Source: Verrucomicrobiia bacterium (GTDB lineage Bacteria > Verrucomicrobiota > Verrucomicrobiia > Verrucomicrobiales > Akkermansiaceae). Taken from it: DNA of 5,269 bases. Numbering within the stretch: position 1 is the first letter of the stretch; the number at the start of each line of letters is the position of its first letter. Of the stretch, positions 1 to 5,269 are shown one piece after another. The stretch is taken from the NCBI GenBank assembly GCA_947460915.1, contig CANHKJ010000222.1, forward strand, positions 1 through 5,269, given 5' to 3'. The position numbers and the translations under genes are program-made. The notes beneath the pieces are model-generated. The model was given only the letters and a program-made list of their open reading frames with translations. It did no database searches and was not told the origin of the DNA.

Positions 1-367
1 CGTGATAAGGGGCCGTCATCTTGCCCGTAGTTCCGGTAAAATCGGTGGCTGTTACAATCACGATATGATCTGCGCCAATGTTTGAAAAAACGGCACCATT
101 GCGCGTCTGCCCGTTCCAATTCACAGTCGTCGTACCACTTGCCGCATAGTTCACACAATGAGCTGCACACAGAAGGACATTCGGCGCAATCAAAACAGCG
201 CTGCATCCACCTGCTGCGTCAGCTTTACTAGCAAAGGGCGGGAGATTGGCGAGATCCAAAGAAGCTCCATCACCTACATCACGATTGTACATCACAGCAC
301 TCGTTGGAGATGCCATGAGCGCAGATGCAGTAAGCACTGAGATCCACACGCTTGAGTTGGGCTTCAT
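1..367 (-). CDS. Secreted trypsin-like (S1 family) serine protease, N-terminal part, cut by the window edge
   Basis: The reading frame is open from ATG at 367 down to the left edge (122 codons plus one base), so the C-terminal part is missing. Residues 1-24 look like a signal peptide: Lys2, a hydrophobic run VWISVLTASALMA, and a likely cleavage after Ser-Pro-Thr-Ser-Ala24. The family signature is GGCSAVLIAPNVLLCAAHC at residues 53-71. His70 is the catalytic histidine. Cys55 and Cys71 are 16 residues apart, as are Cys42 and Cys58, the disulfide pair around the catalytic His57 of chymotrypsin. Cys67 sits where Thr or Ser is usual (TAAHC). The catalytic Asp and Ser are not visible. The mature start VMYNRDVGD differs from the IVGG of activated trypsins, so zymogen-type activation is not suggested. 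The gene follows the response regulator after 72 bp on the same strand and may share its transcript or have its own promoter. No Shine-Dalgarno is seen before the ATG; the leader carries CTCCTCC instead. No other ATG lies upstream before the in-frame stop at 428-430. The substrate is unknown, and a C-terminal sorting tag cannot be assessed. Confidence 0.85.
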   Translation of the reverse strand, partial: MKPNSSVWISVLTASALMASPTSAVMYNRDVGDGASLDLANLPPFASKADAAGGCSAVLIAPNVLLCAAHCVNYAASGTTTVNWNGQTRNGAVFSNIGADHIVIVTATDFTGTTGKMTAPYH

Positions 368-393
368 AGGTTCGGAGGAGACAATACACTCGC

Positions 394-403
394 GATACGT
401 ATC
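394..403. promoter_or_regulatory. 10-bp perfect palindrome GATACGTATC upstream of the protease gene
   Basis: This perfect dyad lies 27 bp upstream of the protease start codon, in the 72-bp gap after the response-regulator gene. It shares the pattern GAWACGTWTC with the palindrome at 3203-3212 in front of the surface-protein gene (8 of 10 bases identical). An operator role is inference. Several 10-bp palindromes are expected by chance in a window of this size, although few in so little intergenic DNA. Confidence 0.3.
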
Positions 404-418
404 ATCGAATGCTGAATT

Positions 419-432
419 TTCACGTATTCACG
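419..432 (-). promoter_or_regulatory. Direct repeat TTCAC-N3-TTCACG, candidate regulator site before the protease
   Basis: The plus strand reads TTCACGTATTCACG, which is CGTGAATACGTGAA in the direction of the protease gene. It lies 52 bp upstream of the protease ATG and just beyond the end of the response-regulator gene. A 12-of-14 match sits at 3105-3118, 54 bp upstream of the kinase ATG in the same orientation. Matching sequence, orientation and distance suggest a common binding protein, possibly the response regulator encoded here. No good -10 element was found at the equivalent position, so a promoter for the protease is not called. Confidence 0.4.
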
Positions 433-439
433 GGTTAGG

Positions 440-1084
440 TCATACCAAGCCATATTGCATCGCCTTGGCTACAGCTCCCGAGAGATTGTGCACTTGAAGT
501 TTTCCGTAAATGTTGCGCACGTGACTATCGATTGTATGATAACTAAGTCCCATTTCACTGGCTATTTCCTTTTTGATCATTCCTCGGGAAAGCAGAACCA
601 GAATCTCCCGTTCACGATCTGTTAGATCAACATCGGGACTTTTCGGTGGAGCTATGGTGAATGCGGAAAGGATCATTTTTGCGATGTGGCTATTGAGCGG
701 CGCGCCACCGTTCATGACTTCGCGGATGCCACGCATAATTGCCTCCAACCCGTCAGTTTTGAGCAGATAGCCGTCAGCTCCCGCAGCGAGTGCCTGCATC
801 ACAACAGGCTTATTATCATAAACTGTTAGAACGAGAATTTTCACCGAGGGAAATTGATGCTTCAATTTCGGGATTCCATCGACACCGTGAATCCCAGGCA
901 AACCTAAATCTAGCAGAATCACTGAAGGTACATAAGAATCTACAGCGTCCGATAGGCATGCTTCGATAGAAGAGTATGAATGATTGCATCGCAAATCTTC
1001 TTGCGAGCGAATGGCCATTTGTAATGTTTTTCTGTAGTCAGTATGATCCTCGATCAAGCTGACATGTGTGATGGTGGGAGTCAT
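440..1084 (-). CDS. NarL/FixJ-family response regulator (REC + LuxR-type HTH)
   Basis: This 214-residue protein has the usual length and layout of a NarL-type DNA-binding response regulator. The receiver domain spans about residues 5-122. It has the acidic pair Glu12-Asp13, the phosphoacceptor Asp59 in LLDLGLPG, Thr87 in VLTVYD and Lys109 in YLLKT, so all key receiver residues are present. After a linker of about 28 residues comes a LuxR-type helix-turn-helix at about 152-214: LTDREREILVLLSRG, then KEIASEMGLSYHTIDSHVRN as the recognition unit, then IYGKLQV. The ATG overlaps the stop codon of the upstream kinase gene in an ATGA (1081-1084), which indicates translational coupling and a matched pair. 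No Shine-Dalgarno is visible in front of it. The protein would be phosphorylated by the neighbouring kinase and act as a cytoplasmic transcription regulator. Its targets are not known; the TTCAC-type repeats at 419-432 and 3105-3119 are candidates. Confidence 0.95.
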   Translation of the reverse strand: MTPTITHVSLIEDHTDYRKTLQMAIRSQEDLRCNHSYSSIEACLSDAVDSYVPSVILLDLGLPGIHGVDGIPKLKHQFPSVKILVLTVYDNKPVVMQALAAGADGYLLKTDGLEAIMRGIREVMNGGAPLNSHIAKMILSAFTIAPPKSPDVDLTDREREILVLLSRGMIKKEIASEMGLSYHTIDSHVRNIYGKLQVHNLSGAVAKAMQYGLV

Positions 1085-3051
1085 ATAGATTTTGTATTTA
1101 CGTGGAATGTGAGTTGTAAGATAGTGCCTTGTTGCTTGATCGATTCCACAAGCAAGACTGCGCCAAGTGAAGCGGTGCGCTGGTGAAGAGTGAGGAGGCT
1201 TTTTTCCGAGTCAAAGTCAAACCCACAGCCATCATCGGCAATCACAAGCTTGATGGACTCTTGATCTTGATAGAGTCGAATCGTTACGTGGTTCGCATCT
1301 GCGTGTTGGATGATATTATGAAGCGCTTCTTTGAAGAAAAAAATCAGATCGCGCCGCTGCAATGGATTCAACTCGGGGGATACGTCCGCATCAAGCGTCC
1401 ATTCATGATCGCATAACATCAGCTTCGTGATATCTTTCATTCGCTCTACCAATGGCCGACGTGGTCGATCGCCCAATGTCAAATCGACGATTTCACGTAA
1501 GGAGAGAGAACTCTCTCTAGCTAGACGCTGGACGTCTTTCAGTGCGGTCGAATCCCCCTGTTGCGGGAGATCAGCGAGAAGGGAAATGGTTGCCAAATTG
1601 CTACCCACTTCATCATGCAAGTCGCTAGAAATTGACATCCGCAATTGCTTCATACGCAATGCGCTTTGACGCAGCGTACGCCTCAAGACCAAGGCGAGAG
1701 ATAAAATGATCAATGAGAGAATCGTAATGAGAAAGCTATTGACGACCTGTTGCGAGCGGTGACGAATCTCGACAATTTTTTCGATTAAACTTTGCCGTTC
1801 GACGCGTAGATCGAATCTACGTGACAATCCGGAAATCCATGCGAGATCTGAAATGATTTTTCCAGAACTTGTGTAGCCATCATTGATGCCTTTGCGACTC
1901 CAGATTCGCGATGAATCATGTGGTATGGATTCATAGCCATCATTTGAGGTTACTTTTTTCCCAAGCGCAATGTTGTTGCCTCGGTAGCGGATTTCCCACT
2001 CGGACAACAAAACGCGCGCGATCGAAAGATCATCAGGTTTGTCTGGCATTTCAACTGTCAGTCGGACGTAGCGAGCCTTGGTTGGTGGCAACGATATGGG
2101 AAGAATGTTGTAACCAGGGTTGTCAATCAGTTCATGCGATGGCTCCCACAGCAAGCGCGGCACTTCCTCAGCATGATTACGTACTTGAAATATCATACGT
2201 TGGGGGAAACCGAATCCAGGGCCTTTGAGTGGAGCATCACCTCGCGCTCCAAAAACGCGGATGGAATCAAATTCGCACACTTTCCCGAGATCAATTTCAA
2301 TCCATGCGATATCCCGCTCCAACACCTTTAAATCAGAGTGCCAGCCTAGGCTTTTTCCTACTTGCCCAAACTCAGGAGGCCCCAAAGGTGATTGAAGGTC
2401 AGTCAGGTAGCGGATGTTCCAGCCAGGTTCACCATCAATGCTAAATGACGCCTGTAACATCGCAGATGGCGCATGATTCACTCCTTGATCAAATACGAAA
2501 CACTCTGCCAAAGAAAAACCACGGACATCTTTCTTATCCATCAACTCGGGCAAATCGGTAGGCATGATGCGGATGCTACGTAGTTGCTGTCGATCAATCT
2601 CCACAAACAATGGATCACCTTTTCGTAAATCGAGCCGAGTATTTGCAATTTGCGCGATGACGTTCCTTCTTCCGGACATATCGATGCCTTCAATTTTGAG
2701 GCTTCGCGGAAAGCCATAATTCGCAAATGTTCCACTTTGTGTGTTGATTCTGGTAGGGACTAATGCGATCGACTCCACCCACTGCCCTTGTGGCCATGAC
2801 AAGCTAATCCAGTTCGAGTCGGCAGTGGGCGTGAAATTGGAGTGAAAGCCATGAGTGCCGCGAGCGTCGAGGTCTGATGCGCGCGGCAATCCAGATATCT
2901 CGCGTTCAATTTCTTCCAGGCGATCCTCATACTGCGACAATGATGTGAACTGATGTGCACCCCAGTGGGCAACATCGAATTTTTTGGCACGCGACAAATA
3001 CAATAGGAGCGCGAAAATAAAAAAAATCAACGTTATGACCGCACGAGACAT
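1081..3051 (-). CDS. Membrane sensor histidine kinase, NarL-partner type, with tandem discoidin-like sensor modules
   Basis: This is a 656-residue sensor kinase. Residues 4-20 form a membrane anchor, followed by a short charged helix (YEDRLEEIEREISGLP, 41-56). The external part has two related galactose-binding-like (F5/8 type C) modules at about 68-188 and 236-357. After the second comes a stretch NIALGKKVTSNDGYES (360-375), then the DG pair of KGINDGY (391-392). A second membrane segment lies at about 437-457. The cytoplasmic part has a HisKA_3-type dimerisation helix with the phosphoacceptor His479 in SSDLHDEVGSN. The ATPase domain has an N-box EALHNIIQHADA (575-586, Asn579) and a G1 box DDGCGF (606-611). 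The usual GxGL glycines of the G2 box are missing: the corresponding stretch is SEKSLLTLHQRTASLGA. The closing GT.L.L pattern (642-647) is kept. The gene is the first of an operon with the response regulator. The ATG at 3051 is the first after an in-frame stop at 3082-3084 and has no Shine-Dalgarno. The ligand is unknown; carbohydrate sensing is inferred from the fold. Confidence 0.93.
   Translation of the reverse strand: MSRAVITLIFFIFALLLYLSRAKKFDVAHWGAHQFTSLSQYEDRLEEIEREISGLPRASDLDARGTHGFHSNFTPTADSNWISLSWPQGQWVESIALVPTRINTQSGTFANYGFPRSLKIEGIDMSGRRNVIAQIANTRLDLRKGDPLFVEIDRQQLRSIRIMPTDLPELMDKKDVRGFSLAECFVFDQGVNHAPSAMLQASFSIDGEPGWNIRYLTDLQSPLGPPEFGQVGKSLGWHSDLKVLERDIAWIEIDLGKVCEFDSIRVFGARGDAPLKGPGFGFPQRMIFQVRNHAEEVPRLLWEPSHELIDNPGYNILPISLPPTKARYVRLTVEMPDKPDDLSIARVLLSEWEIRYRGNNIALGKKVTSNDGYESIPHDSSRIWSRKGINDGYTSSGKIISDLAWISGLSRRFDLRVERQSLIEKIVEIRHRSQQVVNSFLITILSLIILSLALVLRRTLRQSALRMKQLRMSISSDLHDEVGSNLATISLLADLPQQGDSTALKDVQRLARESSLSLREIVDLTLGDRPRRPLVERMKDITKLMLCDHEWTLDADVSPELNPLQRRDLIFFFKEALHNIIQHADANHVTIRLYQDQESIKLVIADDGCGFDFDSEKSLLTLHQRTASLGAVLLVESIKQQGTILQLTFHVNTKSI
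1981..2346 (-). other. Second discoidin-like sensor module of the kinase (about residues 236-357)
   Basis: The module opens with GWHSD (236-240), continues with AWIEIDLGKVCEFDSIRVF, then GFGFPQRM (279-286), ARYVRLTV (326-333) and the closing VLLSEWEIRY (347-356). This is the strand order of a galactose-binding-like F5/8 type C domain: an early D-x-W-I-x-I-D-L-G strand and a late R-Y-V-R strand. It matches the upstream module in the order GxHS, W-I-x-hydrophobic and GFPxR/S. The fold assignment is by motif only. Confidence 0.65.
2488..2850 (-). other. First discoidin-like sensor module of the kinase (about residues 68-188)
   Basis: The module opens with GFHSN (68-72), followed by SNWISLSWPQGQWVESIALV, then NYGFPRSLKIEG (111-122), a strand LRSIRIMPTDLP (157-168) and a closing FSLAECFVFD (179-188). 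These landmarks occur in the same order as in the second module, so the sensor region probably arose by duplication. This copy has diverged more at the late strand: LRSIRI stands where ARYVRLTV is found in the second copy. Confidence 0.6.
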
Positions 3052-3080
3052 GTAGAATGGAAAATGGGATTTTGGCCTAA

Positions 3081-3109
3081 ATCATAATGATTCACGAGAA
3101 CGCATTCAC
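3081..3109 (-). promoter_or_regulatory. Candidate sigma70-type promoter of the kinase/regulator operon
   Basis: On the minus strand a -10 element TATGAT (3086-3081) lies 17 bp from a poor -35 element GTGAAT (3109-3104), which shares only T2, G3 and A4 with TTGACA. Transcription would start near 3074 and give a leader of about 23 nt before the ATG at 3051. The weak -35 overlaps the TTCAC repeat, as expected for a promoter that depends on an activator. Called by eye. Confidence 0.35.
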
Positions 3110-3119
3110 CCTTTCACGA
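3091..3119 (-). promoter_or_regulatory. Cluster of three TTCAC boxes upstream of the kinase gene
   Basis: The plus strand has TTCACGA at 3091-3097, TTCACCC at 3105-3111 and TTCACGA at 3113-3119. The last two form the TTCAC-N3-TTCACG arrangement also seen at 419-432. The two exact copies of TTCACGA start 22 bp apart, about two helical turns. The boxes cover the -35 region and spacer of the proposed kinase promoter. They could be sites for the response regulator (autoregulation) or for another factor; the sequence alone cannot decide. Confidence 0.4.
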
Positions 3120-3199
3120 ATCGGTTCTGAGGTAAAACCAAAAAAATCACGCAAACGCGTTATAGCGTCAATGCTCCAGAGAGGTTACTTTGTGGGCTG

Positions 3200-3229
3200 T
3201 TGGAAACGTTTCTTGTCGATCCGTGCAAT
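3200..3229 (+). promoter_or_regulatory. Weak candidate promoter of the surface-protein gene
   Basis: TTGGAA (3200-3205) and TGCAAT (3224-3229) are separated by 18 bp and match the sigma70 consensus at 4 of 6 bases each. The start codon is 27 bp further on. The palindrome at 3203-3212 overlaps the -35 box, which would suit a repressor. Support is weak and by eye only. Confidence 0.2.
3203..3212. promoter_or_regulatory. 10-bp perfect palindrome GAAACGTTTC upstream of the surface-protein gene
   Basis: This perfect dyad is centred about 50 bp upstream of the ATG at 3257. Its central CG with flanking AAA/TTT resembles operators of LacI/PurR-type regulators. It also fits the GAWACGTWTC pattern shared with the palindrome at 394-403. 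No LacI-type gene is in the window, so the binding protein, if any, is encoded elsewhere. Confidence 0.3.
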
Positions 3230-3256
3230 CCTTTTCAATCCCAAAGCTAACCCACG

Positions 3257-5269
3257 ATGAAAACACGTCGCAATCTACCTCTTTGTCTTGTCCTTTTACT
3301 CGCAACTAATGCCCAAGCAGTTTCGCTAACTTGGGACACAACAACTGCGGAATCTCTAGTCTCTGGTGGCAACGGTAATTGGAATACCACATCTACTACC
3401 TGGACAGCTGATGCAGGAGCTAGCAACATTGCTTGGCCGAGTGTATCCAGCGGAGATGACGATGCTATCTTTGATGGAATCGGTGGAACCATTGCGGTAC
3501 AGACCGCAGGAGTAACGGCCAATGATGTGACTTTCAATGTTGCGGACTATGTTCTCAATGGTGGCTTTGTTTTTCTTGATGGTGCCGCACCAAAGATTAT
3601 TGCTACAGCCGATGCGACCATCAACACAACTCTTGCAGGTAGCAATGGTCTTGTAAAGTCAGGGGCTGGAATTCTCACACTGACAGCAGCCAACACTTAC
3701 ACGGGAAATACTACTGTAGAGCAAGGTTCGCTCATCTTGAGCGGAGGAAACAATCGCATCTCTACTCTGAATAACATCGTTTTTTCGGGCAATTCATTTG
3801 TTGATTTTGATGAAAACGAACAAACCATTGCCAATCTTCAAATTACCACTGCTACGGTCTCTACAGTTGGAGCCCTCGACAATGGCAAGCTTACCATCAA
3901 TGGAGCGTCGGATCTCACCGTTAGTCCAACGATATTGTCAGGCAATACTTTGGCCGAGGTCGATGCCACCCTGCTGACCAGTTTGACCATTGATAAACCA
4001 GCTAACACATTCAATGTTAGTGGTCGTGCTAGCGCTACTGCATCCGGAAACAATGGTATGTTCAAGTTGAGTGCCACAGAGAACAACATCATTGCATCCG
4101 CCATCAATGTTGGTATAACAGGCGGTGCGAATAATGCTAGCGCTCCCATTAATAAAGGTGAGATGCAGCTGGGCGCCGCAAACATACTCCGAGCTGACAA
4201 TTGGACATTAGGCAACACTCGCGATGGCGGCATTGTTCGATTCAAAGGGGATCTGGTGAATCCATCTGCTACTTTACGTGCGACAAACGGCACAAGTCCA
4301 ATCACAAAAATCACCATCGGTCAAAACGGTGCTGGCGCAACAGGTGTCGGAACTTCTAGTCTCGAACTCGCGAACGGCTCCGTCGACATCCTCGCTAACG
4401 AAATCCTACTCTCACGTGGCTTTAGCGCATCATCGTCAGCGAACGGTCCAGCGGTTAATGGATATTTCTCCTTCGGCGGCGGCACAGTAGTTGCCAATAC
4501 GGTTTGGCTATCGAAAAACGAAGCAGGAGGCAGAAACTCGCAAAACACATCGCACCTCTATCATCTCGGTGGAAACGCCAAAATCAACAGCGTTGTATTT
4601 GGGCAAACGACACACACGGGTGCCGTTACGAGCTCGACGACAGGCATCACATTCAATGCGCAATATACACTTTCTGCTGGTGAGCTACGTGCTGCAGAAA
4701 TCAAAGCAGGCACGGGAAGCTTTTGGACGGCTTCGGTTCGTCGGATCAATTTTAATGGCGGTACCATCGCCAACTTCGATGCCACCACAAATCTTACCAT
4801 CAATGGGGTAACTGGAACTGGAGGCAGCATCGGCCTAGTGTTAGGCACGACGGGTTCACCGACGCTCCATGCTGACGCAGATCGCAGCGTCAGTGTTGGC
4901 TCCTTCACCTCGATCTCTGGTGCAGGTTCTCTAACCAAAACAGGAACTGGCACTGTCACTCTCGCTGGACCAGGTTCATTTACTGGCGACACCAAAGCAA
5001 TGGCTGGAAGCCTCGTTATTGCGAATAGCACAGCACTGTCAGGCTCTACTCTTGATCTCGCGGATACAAATCTGGGCACTGTTTCATTCTCAGGCATCAC
5101 CGCCTTAACATTAGGCAGCATCAAAGGCACGCAATCGCTCACACTTCAAAACGCAACACCTGCTGCGATTGCCTTGACCGTCGGTCAAAACAACCAGTCC
5201 ACCGTTTATACGGGTGATCTAACTGGCAGCAGTGCCATTCGGAAAATTGGCACCGGCAATTGGGAATAC
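3257..5269 (+). CDS. Large exported beta-helical protein with autotransporter-associated (PATR-type) repeats, N-terminal 671 codons
   Basis: The frame is open from ATG at 3257 to the right edge with no stop codon, so the C terminus is missing. An in-frame TAA at 3248-3250 fixes this ATG as the first possible one; no Shine-Dalgarno precedes it. Residues 1-21 are a clear signal peptide: KTRR, a leucine-rich core, and cleavage after Asn-Ala-Gln-Ala21. The mature protein is rich in Gly, Thr, Ser, Asn and Ala with alternating hydrophobic residues, as in a right-handed beta helix. The start (SLTWDTTTAESLVSGGNGNW, then DDDAIFDG and VTFNVADYVLNGG) is typical of this family. PATR-type repeats lie at residues 131-162 and 557-590, and a third begins at 657. 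Residues 403-517 hold shorter GG-centred strand repeats. No cysteine follows the signal peptide. Such proteins are exported and displayed on or released from the cell surface, often as adhesins or matrix proteins; that role is inferred. Whether it ends in an autotransporter barrel or a PEP-CTERM-like tag cannot be seen. It is divergent from the kinase operon across 205 bp. Confidence 0.9.
   Translation, partial: MKTRRNLPLCLVLLLATNAQAVSLTWDTTTAESLVSGGNGNWNTTSTTWTADAGASNIAWPSVSSGDDDAIFDGIGGTIAVQTAGVTANDVTFNVADYVLNGGFVFLDGAAPKIIATADATINTTLAGSNGLVKSGAGILTLTAANTYTGNTTVEQGSLILSGGNNRISTLNNIVFSGNSFVDFDENEQTIANLQITTATVSTVGALDNGKLTINGASDLTVSPTILSGNTLAEVDATLLTSLTIDKPANTFNVSGRASATASGNNGMFKLSATENNIIASAINVGITGGANNASAPINKGEMQLGAANILRADNWTLGNTRDGGIVRFKGDLVNPSATLRATNGTSPITKITIGQNGAGATGVGTSSLELANGSVDILANEILLSRGFSASSSANGPAVNGYFSFGGGTVVANTVWLSKNEAGGRNSQNTSHLYHLGGNAKINSVVFGQTTHTGAVTSSTTGITFNAQYTLSAGELRAAEIKAGTGSFWTASVRRINFNGGTIANFDATTNLTINGVTGTGGSIGLVLGTTGSPTLHADADRSVSVGSFTSISGAGSLTKTGTGTVTLAGPGSFTGDTKAMAGSLVIANSTALSGSTLDLADTNLGTVSFSGITALTLGSIKGTQSLTLQNATPAAIALTVGQNNQSTVYTGDLTGSSAIRKIGTGNWEY
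3647..3742 (+). repeat. PATR-type beta-strand repeat 1 (residues 131-162)
   Basis: The protein reads GLVKSGAGILTLTAANTYTG and then NTTVEQGSLILS. This is a near-textbook autotransporter-associated beta-strand repeat: G-L-x-K-x-G-x-G-x-L-x-L, then N-x-Y-x-G, then a T-x-V-x-x-G-x-L strand. It forms one turn of the passenger beta helix. Confidence 0.85.
4463..4807 (+). repeat. Short GG-centred strand repeats in the surface protein (residues 403-517)
   Basis: Four related units follow one another: YFSFGGGTVVANTVWLS (403-419), YHLGGNAKINSVVFG (435-449), YTLSAGELRAAEIKAG (470-485) and INFNGGTIANFDATTNLTI (497-515). The shared pattern is aromatic or Ile, hydrophobic, GG or AG, x, hydrophobic, x, A/N, then a hydrophobic strand. 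Starts are 32, 35 and 27 residues apart. DNA identity between units is low, so these are old protein repeats rather than recent duplications. Confidence 0.55.
4925..5026 (+). repeat. PATR-type beta-strand repeat 2 (residues 557-590)
   Basis: The protein reads GSLTKTGTGTVTLAGPGSFT followed by GDTKAMAGSLVIAN. It keeps the K-T-G-T-G-T-V-T-L core, the G-x-F-x-G turn and the A-G-x-L-x-I strand. The usual T-T-x-V before the last strand is changed to T-K-A-M. Confidence 0.85.
5225..5269 (+). repeat. PATR-type beta-strand repeat 3, cut by the window edge (from residue 657)
   Basis: The last 15 codons read GSSAIRKIGTGNWEY, which matches the start of another PATR unit (G-S-x-x-I-x-K-x-G-x-G). After the GTGNW core the usual T-L or T-F is replaced by E-Y. 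The rest lies beyond the window, so the unit cannot be judged as complete or decayed. Confidence 0.6.

Noticed and set aside
374..380. GGAGGAG on the plus strand, resembling a ribosome binding site
   Set aside because: No plus-strand ATG follows at usable distance (the next is at 408-410), and it lies in the leader of the minus-strand protease gene.
368..439. Possible terminator between the response-regulator and protease genes
   Set aside because: There is only the short GATACGTATC dyad, without a loop or following T run. Read-through from the operon into the protease gene cannot be excluded.
246..497. Open frame of 83 codons on the plus strand
   Set aside because: It overlaps the protease signal peptide region and the end of the response-regulator gene in antisense, and has no recognisable domain. 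Both minus-strand genes are far better supported.
2229..2444. Small plus-strand open frames opposite the kinase sensor region
   Set aside because: They are antisense to the kinase gene, lack recognisable domains or start signals, and several overlap one another.
3123..3146. GGTT...AACC inverted repeat next to a run of seven A, considered as a terminator
   Set aside because: The stem is only 4 bp. On the plus strand the tract is A, not T; on the minus strand the T run comes before the stem, not after it.
3838..4317. Open frame of 159 codons on the minus strand inside the surface-protein gene
   Set aside because: It is antisense to the strong PATR-repeat reading frame. Its Ala/Val/Leu/Pro-rich protein is what the complement of Thr/Asn/Gly/Ala-rich codons gives, with no domain or signal.
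4561..5142. Open frame of 193 codons on the minus strand inside the surface-protein gene
   Set aside because: It covers PATR unit 2 in antisense, is Val/Pro/Ala-rich and low in complexity, and has no recognisable motif. The plus-strand frame explains this DNA.

Overview
The window most likely comes from a member of the Verrucomicrobiota or a close relative in the PVC group. Four things suggest this: a secreted protein built from autotransporter-associated beta-strand (PATR-type) repeats, a sensor kinase with tandem discoidin-like modules in front of a NarL-type kinase core, a secreted trypsin-like protease of the style common in that phylum, and start codons without clear Shine-Dalgarno sequences. 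This is inferred from protein style. The window has no rRNA, tRNA or other taxonomic marker.

Layout. Positions 1-367 (minus) hold the first 122 codons of a secreted trypsin-like serine protease that runs off the left edge. Positions 440-1084 (minus) encode a NarL/FixJ response regulator. Positions 1081-3051 (minus) encode its partner histidine kinase, and the two genes overlap by 4 bp (ATGA). Positions 3052-3256 are a divergent intergenic region. From 3257 (plus) to the right edge there is one uninterrupted reading frame of 671 codons: the N-terminal part of a large exported beta-helical repeat protein, with no stop codon inside the window. Both edge genes are therefore partial.

How the genes may work together (inference). 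The kinase carries two copies of a galactose-binding-like module outside the cytoplasmic membrane. It would pass a signal, perhaps a glycan or other surface ligand, to the response regulator. The targets could be the kinase/regulator operon, the divergent surface protein and the downstream protease. Some support comes from the DNA. A direct repeat TTCAC-N3-TTCACG occurs in both intergenic regions, 52 and 54 bp upstream of the protease and kinase start codons and in the same orientation. A 10-bp palindrome GAWACGTWTC also occurs in front of the protease and the surface-protein genes. Both are candidate operators, not proven ones.

No tRNA, rRNA, CRISPR array, transposon or convincing intrinsic terminator was seen. 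No gene-free stretch exceeds 300 bp; the two gaps are 72 bp and 205 bp.
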